Under the pieces are notes generated by a model. That model made no database searches and was not told the origin of the DNA. It worked only from the letters and a program-made list of their open reading frames with translations. Position numbers and translations under genes: made by a program. Below, piece by piece: positions 51,201-63,200 of a DNA stretch of 64,000 bases. Each line of letters opens with the position of its first letter. The stretch's first letter is position 1. This DNA comes from Phalacrocorax aristotelis (Eukaryota > Chordata > Aves > Suliformes > Phalacrocoracidae), in assembly GCF_949628215.1 (NCBI RefSeq), contig NC_134276.1, positions 61,355,733 to 61,419,732 on the forward strand, in the 5' to 3' direction.

Positions 51201-54200
51201 TTTTAAATCTAAACTCTACAGATGAGAGTATACTGCTTCTGAAGAAGGGAAAAATCTGTTGCTGTAGGGTTGAACTTTGTCAGGTCAAGTTCATGCTGAA
51301 GGCTTGGATTTCATTCCTTTTGCCAGCTGGAGAAGATCCATCAAAGCAGGAGAGAAGCAGAAGATGGCTGGGTCTTATTTCCTTATCACCTTGGGCTGTG
51401 ACACCATTTGACCTCAAGAGATTAAGTAGGGTCAGGCCAGCACTTGAAAGAGACTAATCTGTATTTTTGCCCCTGTAGGTTGTTTTGATGAATCATTGGG
51501 TGAAACTATTGTCTCTGAATTAATGCTGTCCTAATCCACTAGCAAAGTACTCGGAGGATGTTTTGTTACTCTGTGCGCTATTTGTGAATGAGTCTGAAAA
51601 TGGAGATATTGACTGCTAGTATATGCTTCACAGCTTTTATGTGGAATGGTCATTTTACTTCCTTTTTTTAGCCACGTTTTAATTCAGGCATCTAGACAGT
51701 GGTGTCTGTTTTCATTTTAAATATAATTTTAATTCAGCCTACTTGTTGTTGCTGCTTTTCCTGCATTTTAAGTGCTGTTCAACAGTGCCTGTCTCTGTTC
51801 CCTTTTTATTCAGTGGAGAATGCATTAATATAGGCAGTATCATTAGTTATGCAGTGAGAGATTTAACATACGCTATTGATTGATGGACAATACCCAACCG
51901 AATTCCTGATGGAGCTGTATACTCTCAAGCATGATTTTACGTAACAATTGGTATAAAGGGAAGACCTGGTCATGTAGCATGTTTCTAAACAGGTACTATT
52001 TCTACTCATTCCAAGCAAAAAGTGTGCAGATAAAGATAGCCTGGGGTCCATTCATGTCATTTTCTTCTTTGTTAAAAAAAAGGTGCTGCAGTTTACAACT
52101 TGCTCCATTCTGACCTGGTCTATCTCCTGTTATTTTCCTTCTGCCTTCCCTTCCTCGCTTGAAGGACTTTTCCAACTCTTTTAGCAGAACTCATGTCTTT
52201 TTCTTTCTTTAGATTTGTTCTGATATAAAACATTTCATTTGATATTTGAATGTGTCAGCAAAATCCTCTGCTTCCCTACACAAGATTTCGCAGCTTGACA
52301 CGTGTTTCTCTGACCTGCCACCGACATCACAACTCCAGTCTTCCACATGATTTAGTATGTCTCTTTGGAAAACTATGTTCACATTTTAGTTGTAATAACA
52401 ATGATTGCTTTGCCTTTAAGAATGATGTTTATGCTGTTTTCTTAATGATGTGGTTGATATAGCACAAGATGTGTCAGCAGTATATGACTTTTCTCCCTCA
52501 GCCCTGATATTAACTTAAAATCAAGGGAGTTCAAAGAACATGCTCCAAAGACGTTAGAGTTTTATGATAATACTTTACCTGAAATATTTCAAAGGATGCT
52601 ATAAGAAATCAACCTATTAGTCAGAAAGTCTTAAGACACTTAGACATTAAAATTCTATTTCAAGAAGAATTTGGGGCATCTATAGATGGAAACTTCTTTG
52701 CGAACACAAGTTCAAGACCAAAGGAGCATTATCTGTTTCACTAACAAGAATTACCTCAATTTCTATATGTTACCTGAACAAGATCAGAGTGTCTCATCTT
52801 AATGTAAATAACATTCTAGCACTTGGAACTCCAGTGGTTTCTGTGTGTATGAGCTCATGCAAAGAGATGAATAGGCTGAAGAAAGTAATTCTACGTATAT
52901 ACCACCTCCATGCCGCTCCAAATCACAGAAGAGTGACAGCAAACCTACGTGCTCAAACCCAGGCAGACAAAGAGAGGAGGAACGAGTCCTACCAGACCTT
53001 TAAGGTCTGACAGTTTAGTATGGGTGCTCGAGTAGTATTGCTGGAAATGCCCGTTATGTGCTTATATTCCTACAAGAATTGAGACTGAGGTCAGCTGAGC
53101 CTTTTCCTCTCATCTGACCTTATTCTACCGATGAGTCAGTCCTTCTCTTAAAATGTCATTAAAATAATTAAAATCCATTCATTGAGTCATAATTCCAAGA
53201 ATTTTTCTTCCTGAACAAGACAATATGGAATAGCACAGAGATAAACACTCCCAGAATAACAACTTCCTATCAACTTTTTACAACTGTTGTCAAGAAACTA
53301 GTTTGATCAAAATACCAGCAGAACTTTCTCAATGTTTGCAGGTATTAAAAGACATCATCTCTCTTGGATTTTGCTTACTCTGACAACAATTTTCTTGTTG
53401 CTTGAAAGATTTCCCACTAGTTCATTATTTTTCTGTTCTGACTGCTCTGAAGGCAGTTCCAGAAAAATTATCTTCTTTCCTTTTGTGCAGTCCCACAAGG
53501 AATTTGGTTATTCTGAAAGATATAAAGCAGAAAATAGAAGAGTGCCTTTCGCAGTATGAAGGGAAACTTGTATGTAAGTAAGCAAATCTGACTAAAAGCC
53601 TGTGCTCTTTATTTTGTTAGCACTCTTACTCAGAATCATTAGCATCTTGGTCCTGGTAAAATTTCTTATTAGGGTTTTTAACCCTGTCCACCATATGATG
53701 TCTTTACTGAAACAAATATTCTTTTTGATTCTCCACAATAGTCAGGTCTTCTTAAGGGGAAGACAAAAATAGAAACATTATGTAGAATTCTCCAGATAAC
53801 CCATCTGGGGGATTACCAAAGGGATAAGATGGCCAAAGACTTAAGTGGTGGTATTAAATCCCAGGGTTGGGATTGGGATTCTTCATTCAGGGGTATGGAC
53901 AGTTTAGCTCAGGTAGGGAACAGTGGCCTACAAACTCTGTTAGTGTAGGTGCTAAGCGAGCCTTAAGTAGCAAGATTGCTGATAATGTAGGGGATAGGTG
54001 AATGTTTACTGAGCGCTAGAGGGGTAGCTGTAATACTGCTAAAGTTTTATAGACCTTCTGGCAGAAGCTTTATAAGTTAAGACTTAATAAGTTAAGGCTT
54101 CCTAACAAAATTGGATCCAAAACAGATGTCAAGGGAGGAAGAATCAAGAAAAATGGTTGTAATTGGGAGGTAATAGAAGGAATAGCTTTTTACTTCTACA

Positions 54201-57200
54201 GCTAATACTGATCACAGAAAGAGATCAGACTGCTCTAAGCAATCAGAGAAGATTAAAAGCAGACTATATCTGGTATGCCTGGAAACAGGATAATATATTA
54301 AATACACTTACAATATGTGTAATAAGACAGCTTCATATTAATTCTTTCATAAGAAAAGATTAATTTTGCCCTGGGGCGGCATTTCCTGGGCACTTAACTG
54401 ATGTTTGCCCAGGGATCCCTGCTTGCAGGCACAATGATGCATGTGTTTTCTCTCAACTCAACACTAGAGGCTTGCAGAAATTGTAATGGGCTGCCACATA
54501 CTACGTGTTTCCTAACATCTTAAAATATCATAGTTTCAACATTGACTACTTTATTTGTTACCTTTATAAAATTACACTCTCTGTTTTTTTTCTACTAGTA
54601 TATGCCTTACATTATTTTTAATTTCACTGTATCCCATTATTAAGGTTCCCTCCCTGCCCCTCCCTCCCCCCCCCCCCCCCCCCAATTTTTAGGTTACTGT
54701 GGGTTGGTTAGTTGCATATTTTTGTTGGTTTGTTTGTTTGTTTTCATTTCAGATTATGTCTTGGTGTCAACGTACTAAGATTGAACATGAACATTTTTGC
54801 TTTTTCTTCCTTGTTTGTTGCTATTCTCTAGTTTCCTTTGATGCTTAGAGTACGTTGTTACAAGCTTAAAGCACTGTATAATGAGCCTGAGCATCTTCCT
54901 GATGTGTTTTTGTTTGGTATCATCTCTTTTTTTGTTCATTCCTGCTTTTGTTCCTTGGTCCTTCTATCACAAGGAAGGAGAGAGACTTTGTCAATAGGTT
55001 ATGGCAAGAAAAATAGTGAGGCGTATGACAGAGCAAATGACAGCAATTGAGGCCACCATATCCTGTGACTGCAGTGACTTGAGGGGGAAGAAAACATGAA
55101 GAATCTTCAAAAGAACAATGTGTTACAATCTGATAAAAACATAAATGTTTTAATTTTTAAAAGCCATTGGACCTGCAGTTTCTGTGCAGATCCTGATCTT
55201 GATATCTGTGATTTTGATGGTAACTGCGGGCTTGATACAGAAACTCTGCGTTGGACAAGATGTTAACCCAGTCATCTAAATCTCTAGCATGCTTTCTAGG
55301 AGGTGTAACTTGTAAACATGTTTTGCTTTAGCTAATTTGTCAAGAGATCATAGTTGGCCGTGAAAGAAAAATTCCTGTGAAAACTTGGAATGGTTTTAGA
55401 CTTTGCTAAGAAAGTGCTCCGGACAGCTTCGCTTACTTTTTTTTTTTTTTTTGGTAACATTGTGGTGCAGCTTTGTGTGATGATGGCAAAACTGAAACTG
55501 GCTTAGTATTCAGCTAAAAAAGAATGAATCCTCTCCTGTTAGAAGAGTTATCCAGGATTATGTTAGCTATCATAAATATCCTTTGCTTAGCAACGGGGAT
55601 GGCATTCAGGATATCAAGCCAACTGGAAAGAATCCTTCTGACAGGGCTCTGCTGGTGTGGGTGGATAAGCTTTCCTGACACCACCAGTGCTTTCGCTCCT
55701 GTCTGTCATAATTTGTGTTGCTAGGATCTGTTTCACAAGTTTTGTGACAGACTTATATATGATACTGTGGCTCCTTTTGTTTACTGTCAGAAAGAACCAT
55801 GATGTGGGGAAAGGGAACAGTAAAAGGTTATGGAAAGCAATAAAAAATCCGGGCACATAAGACCATGAGTGTCTATAGAAGGGCAGCTGTTCCTGAAGGG
55901 AAAAAGAAGGTAAAAAATTTCTTTTGGTTTGCTGAAATGGAAAACAATATATGGTAACATTCCACTTTATTTTTAATGAACTTGGCTTCTTCAGCAAAAC
56001 AGGAAAGAAATTTAGTCAGAAACTGAAAACTTCAATTAGAATTTATGAGAATTCCGAAGTACCATGCTAACCGTTAATGGTGAAATGTATTTTTATTTAC
56101 AAAAAGGTAATTCACATCCATTGAATCATAGAATGGTTTGGATTGGAAAGGGCCTTTAAGGGTCATCTAGTCCAACCCCCCTGCAGTGAGCAGGGACATC
56201 TTCAACTAGATCAGGTTGCTCAGAGCCTCGTCCAGCCTGGCCTTGAATGTTTCCAGAGATGGCGCATCTACCGCCTCTCTGGGCAACCTTTTACAGTGTT
56301 TCACCACCCTCATGATAAAAAATTTCTTCCTTGTACCTAGTCTGAATCTACCCTCTTTTAGTTTAAAACTGTTACCCCTTTTCCTGTCACAACAGGCTTT
56401 GCTAAAGAGATTGTCCCCATCTTTCCTATAGTCCCTCTTTAAGTACTGAAAGGCTGCAATCAGGTCTCCCCACAGCCTGCTCTTCTCCAGGCTGAACAAC
56501 CCCAACTCTCTCAGCCTTTCTTCACAGGGGAGGTGTTCCATCCCTCTGACCATTTTTGTGGCCTCCTCTGGGCCTGCATCAACAGGACCATGGTTTCCTG
56601 TGCTGAGGGCTCCAGAGCTGGTTGCAGGACTCCAGGTGGGGTCTCACCAGAGAGGAGCTGAAGGGCAGCATCGCCTCCCTCGACCTGCTGGCCACGCTTC
56701 TTTTGATGCAGCCCAGGATACGGTTGGCCTTCTGGGCTGCAAGTGCACATTGTTGGCTCATGTCCAGCTTTTCATCCACCAGTACCCCCAGGTCCTTCTC
56801 TGCAGGGCTGCTCTCAATCCCCTCATCCCTTCAGCCTGTACTGATATCAGGGGTTGCCCCAACCCAGGTGCAGGACTCTGCACTTGGCCTTGTTGAACCT
56901 CATGAGGTGCTCACAGGCCTACCTCTCCAGCTTATCCAGGTCTTTTTGGATGACATCCTGTCCCTCAGGCGTGTCAACTGCACCGCTCAGCTTGGTGTCA
57001 TCTGCAAACTTGCTGAGGGTAGACAGGTTCCCACTGTCTAAGTCATTGATGAAAAATGTTAAACAGCACTGGTCCCAGTATGGACCCCTGAGGTACACCA
57101 CTTGTTACTGATCTCCATCTGGACATTGAGCCATTGACCACTATCTTCTGGGTGCGACCATCTAATCAATTCCTTATCCACCAACTAGTCCACCCATCAA

Positions 57201-60200
57201 ACCCATACCTCCCTAGTTAAGAGAGAAGGATATTGTGGGGGACCTTTGACCTGTTGTGTCAAAAGCATTACAGCAGTCCAGATAGATGACATCCGTTGCT
57301 CTTCCCTTGTCCTGTCCTGATGTAGTCCCTCCATCAGAGAAGGCCACTAGGTTGGTCAGGCAGGACTTGCCCTTGGTGAAGCCATGCTGGCTGTCTCAAA
57401 TCAGCTCCCTGTCCTCCATGTGCCTTAGTAGAGCTTCTAGGAGGATCTGTTCCATGATCTTCCCAGGCACAGAGGTGAGGCTGAGAGGTTGGTAGATCGC
57501 CAGGTCCTCCTTTCCACCCTTTTTAGAGGCGGGCCCAATGTTTCCCTTTTTTCCAGTCCCCAGGGACTTCAGCTGACTGTCATGACTTCTCAAGTATAAT
57601 GGAGAGTGCCTTGGCACCTACATCATCCAATTCCCTCAGGACTCTGGGATGCCTCTCATCAGGTCCCGTAGACTCATGTATGTTCATGTTCCTCAGGTGG
57701 CCATGAACCTGATCTTCCCATACAGTGGGAGGGGTTTTATCCTGCTGGTCTCCATCCTGCAGTCCATCAGGTTGGGATGGGTGAGGAGAGAGGTTACCAG
57801 TGAAGACTGAGGCAAAGACTTTGCTGAGTACCTCAGCGTTCTCCTTGTCTGTTGTTAGCAGTTTGCCATCCTTGCTCATTGGAAGGGTATACTTCCTTTG
57901 ACCTTCCTTTTCTGGTTGATGTACCTGCAGAAGCCTTTCTTGTTATTCTTTGTGTCCCTTGCCAAGTTCAGCTCCAACTGTGCCTTGGTCTTTCTAACTC
58001 CATCCCTACACTACTGGGCAGCATGCCCATACTCTTCCCAGGATACCTGTCCCTGCTTCCACTGCCTATGCCTTTCTTTCTTGACCTTTAGTTTGACCAA
58101 CAGGTCTCGACTCATCCATGCTAGTCTGTTGCCTTCCTTGCCTGATTTCTTACGCCTGGGATCTGAGAGCTCTTGCGCTGTATGGAAAGTGTCCTTAAAT
58201 ATCTGCCAGCTCTGTTCTGCTCCCTGTCCCTGAGGACAGTTCCCCAGGAGGTCTTATTGACTAACACCTTGGAGAGCTAGAATTTTGCTTTCCTAAAATT
58301 CAAGGTCCTGGCTTTACCCTTTGCCTGACCCATATACCTCAGGACAGCGAGCTCCACCCGTGCATGATCACTGCAGCCTGGGCTGCCTCCACTCTTGATG
58401 TCGCCAATTAGCTCACTTGCCTTGGTGACCAACAGACGCAGTATTGCATCCCCTTTGGTAGGGCTGTCTGTTACCTGGCTTAAGTTATCCTCAGTGCATT
58501 CTAGGGGTCTACTGGATTTCCTCAACTCACCGTGCTACTTTTCCAGTGGATGTTGGGGTGGTTGAAGTTCCACAGCAGGATGAGAGTTTGTGATCCTGAT
58601 GTCTCCTGTAGCTAGAGTAAGGAGGTTTCACCAATAGGCTCCACTTGACCGGCCAGGTTGTAGTAGACACCAACCACAAAGTTGCCTTTGTTGCCGCAGT
58701 CTCTCATTCTTACCGACAAGCTTCCAACCAGCTTGTGGCTATTCTTCAGAGACAGCTCTTCACATTCTATCCATTCTATTCTTGATGTAGAGGGCAACAC
58801 GTCTGCCCCTCCTTCCTCGCCTGTCCCTTCTGAACAGCCTGTAGCCATCGATAGCTGCACTCCACGTGTCAGTAATGGCAACTAAGTTGTTGTTTTCTAG
58901 CAGCACAATGGCATCCAGCTCCTCCTGTTTGTTGCCCATGCTGTGTGCATTGGTGCAGAGACACTTTAGCTGGGCTGTTGGCTGTGTCACCTTCTTAGAG
59001 GGACACCCCTTAATTCCTTTGAGGTATTTCACTGGTTTCCCTGTTGTGTCCTGTTACTTCAGGACCCCCTGGTGCTCATCTCTGTAAGACTTCAAGCGTG
59101 CTGCAGTGTAGCCAGCAAGTCTTAGAGCAAGAGGCTGAGGGCCCCCGCTAGCACCCCATCCCTCTAACCTTGGTGTGTCATCCCACAGCTTGCCATGGGC
59201 AATCCTGATATTATCCTCTCCCCCTTCAAGTCTAGTTTAAAGCTATGTCAGTGAGCCTCACTAGCTTGTAAGCAAAGATCTTCTTCCTCCTTTGAGAAGG
59301 GGAATCCTATCGGATTCCAACAAGCCTGGCGCAATGTAGGCCATCCCATTGTCAAAAACCCCAAAATTGTGGGGGTGACACCAGCCACAGAGCCATGTAT
59401 TAATAGACTGGACCCATCTGTTTCTTCCAATGTCGCTGCCCACAACTGGAGGGAGAGAGGAAAAAATAACCTGTCCTCCAGATTCCCTTACTAACTGTCC
59501 CCAGGCCCTGAAGTGTCTTTTGATCACCATTGAACTACATGTTGCTGCTTCATCACCACACACATGTGGAAGAACAGTAATGGGTAATAGTCCAAGGGCC
59601 ATACCAGGCTAGGAAGTTTCCTAGCAGTGTCCTTAACCTGGGCCCCAGGGAGGCAGCAGACTTCCCTAAGAGGAGTGCGTGTCTGGTATATTGGACTCTG
59701 TTCCCCTCAGAAGGGAGTTGCCTACAACTATAACCTGTCTTTTTTTCCTTGTGGAGGTGGCCATGATATGGGGTGTAGGCCTTTCTGATGTATTCTATTC
59801 AAGCAACATTTTTGTTTCCAAATCAGCTTTTCAATATAAATTGGTAGTTTCGTTATCAGTCCACTCAGCGTGTTTGACCTTTTACACTTTTGCTTCCAGG
59901 GGAAAAAGAAGACGAACAGATAGTTGCAGAAATCATGAGAAGGCGTTTTTTTCCTGCTCTTATAACTCATAAGGCCTGGGAAGGCTTTCACTTTGCTGGT
60001 CATGAGATAAGAATTACAGAAGCCACTGATTGTTACGGGGCAGTCGTCTGGCCATCGGTACAATATTTATGCAATATTGTTATTTTTTAGCTTTGGAGTC
60101 TTCTTTTAATTTGTTTTGCATGATAAATATGTTCTGTTGTATGTTGTAAACCCAAGGAAAACATTCTATGCTTCTCTGTTCTGCAAATCCCAAACCCAAA

Positions 60201-63200
60201 TTTGCCTGATTTCATATGGATTCCTGGTTCTCAAAGCTTAAATGGTATTTCTTGTGTGTGCCCCTATCTCACAAGATTTATGATCTTGTGTCCCCCTCCT
60301 CATGTACCAGTAACTTTTGATCATGTTGGCCAACTGCAAGCATATTTTGAAGGAAATATAGCAGTCTTACGATGATTACATTTCTATACATTTTATAAAT
60401 ACAGATGGCTGTATAGCAGGCAGATCCAGTTTGCAGAACCAGCTGTGATATGAGCTCACAAGGTGTTAACACTCATAGAAGCCACTCAACCTACTCATGT
60501 AGGAAAAAAAATTACCTTGTAAATACACAGACATGGGAAAATGTTCAGCTGGAGCTTTCAGTTTCTTAAACAGCCAGAAATCAACATGCGCACCATACAA
60601 AGAGAATTCTTCAAGGTTTTGAATCTGTGCAATGCAGCTAACTGACCATTATGGAATAATTAAGAGTGAAAGAAACCACCGCTGTCAGGGAGATGCCACA
60701 ATGCACCATTGACACTTGTGGCATTCAAAGAACATCCCTGAAACAGAACCATCCCCAGCAGCCCCTATAGGAGGGAGAGGACTAAAACCCAGGAGGCTCC
60801 ATTTCTGTCCCAATGGTATCAGACTCCTAGGATGTTTTTAAGAAGTATGGCCATAGTTCAGAGAGTTAGCGTACTTTGCTGTTTTGAGCTCCAAATAATT
60901 TTCCTTGTCTTAGCAGACCTGGACAAATCATTTATACTGTATCTCTCAATACCTCAGTGCACATCTTCAAGTAAAGGTTGGCTGACTGCCAATTATTCTC
61001 ACAAAATCATGGGTTGTACTAAAAAGCATTTTTTTTTTTCTGGAATGGTTTAGCCAGTTTTGCTATGGAAAGAAGGCAACCCTTCTGTCTGTGTCTTTTC
61101 ATGTTTTCCCTTCGTGTTCCATCCAGCAGTATCTGAAAAAAGTCACCAAATTTGTTGAGAGGGCAGAAACTTTAAGGAAACAAAAGTTGCATGGAAAGGA
61201 AGCCAGATTTCAAAGTTTCCCTAATTTAACTGACAGGAATTTGCATCCTGCAAGCTAGTTTCTACAACAGAATATGGCAAAACTCTGAGAAAAGAAATTA
61301 TAGGAATATATGGAACTAATAGGAGATCTTAATATGATGTGGTTTTAAATGCCAGTCAAACATCAGACACAATCTTTATGAACCTGTCTTTAATTAGTCC
61401 TCGTGCTCACAGGTTTATTTCTATGTCAAAGCTTTGTTGATTACGAGATATATGTAAGTTTGCATAAAAGACCCTACACTTACTGCTCTCAATTAACAGA
61501 CAGAAAGCAAAAACTTTGTTTGAATTTCTAGCATATCGACATTGGGTCAACAGTCCTCCTGTTCCTTTCCTTCTACTTCTTAATTAGTTAAAAGTAAAAC
61601 TAAGAGCGTAGTTTTGTTGTGCCAGACTAAGCCACTAATAGTTGCCTTTCCAAACAGTCATCTGTATTACAAGAAGACGTGGCAACTATTGTACATATTT
61701 GTCAGTGGAGACTAAGACTATATAATTATTGAAGTCCGGGAAAAAATGTGGAAGACAAGCTGGAAACTAAAACTATCTTTGCCAGAGAAGTTAAATTAGC
61801 AATTTCTATTTCAACACTGAATAAAAGCTCACTGGTCAGTATGAGACAAGGCAAAAAAACTGAAGAAGCTTCTTAATCACAGTTTATAAATGCATATATA
61901 AGGAGTCTGTTATAGAGGGCTATTTGTGGCTTTGTTTGCTATAAAAGCTTGCTAAGCTTAACAAGGGAAGCACAGAGAAACTGAAAATTAACTGGAAAAA
62001 AAGGGGTAAATCTATTGGTCCCTTTTGAATCATTATGGTAATTAATTATTGTTAGAAATAATTAACTATTGGAAGAGCTTAACAAGGGTTGTTGTGGATT
62101 TTCTCTCACAAGCAGTCCTTATATCAAGAAGTCTTTGTGAAGGACACGTTTTAACTCAACCAGAAGTAAGTGCAGTTATAAGCAGGAACTGCTGACTGGA
62201 ATGTTATAGCTCATGTTATGCAGCGTGACAGATTAGATAATTGCAGTTGTTCCTGCTGGCTGTAATGCTTTGCAAGCCTACATTGAGGCATGTTGCGGCA
62301 TTTATTTTGTCAGCCTATAGAGCTCAAAGATCACAGTGAGCAGTGATCCTTTAGGGACAGCGCTTGAATGAATATTGCTCGTTTGATCAGAAATGAATTT
62401 TTTAACAGACAAGAATATTTTTGCATGCTTTTAAATGACAATGCATATTCAGTGAAGGAATTTATTTCATTTATTGTTCAGTGTGTTAATGCATTCCCTC
62501 CCCTACAGGCTCTCATTCTGTGTTATTTTTTGGAAACTAATTCTAAACAATACAATTTGGTTGACAAAAATGTGATTGAAATTGGAGCTGGAACTGGGTT
62601 AGTCTCCATAGTAGCCAGTTTACTGGGTGAGTACATGCCATTGCTTTTATGCTCTTGGAATCATTGCTCAGATGAATACTGGAGGACAAAGGAAGTGCTC
62701 AGTTCTTCTGAAATAATGTTGTCTGAAAGCTTCCAAAAGCATGAAAAAGTAAACTCTAAAGGGCTTGTTTGAAAACCTGCTGTGTTGGTTTTTTTCTGTA
62801 AAGCTGTGAGCGTATTGATTCAATAAAGGACGTCCCAGTAGATGATGATGTCATTAACAGTGTTGAAGAGAGGACCAAAATAAGAAACTAGTGGCCTCAT
62901 GGGATGTCAGTGGCAACCAGGTGAAGCCAGATGTAGGTATGACCAATGCATCAACTCCCATTGACGGAACAGCTCTTGGATGCCAGGTCACTTTCTTTCC
63001 ATTTGTTTCCAGCATTTTCTTTTAGCAACTGGTCAGCAACAGGTCAGCAACTTGATTTTTCTGCTACAGACACTGTTGTGTTTTCTCTCATGGTAGCCTG
63101 TTCCTCCTTAAGAGTAATCCAGAGCAGTGACTTCTTTGTTTTAACAGAATTTTGGCTTTCTGTAGTCAGAGAAAACTTCTACCTATGTGAAAAAGGAAAG

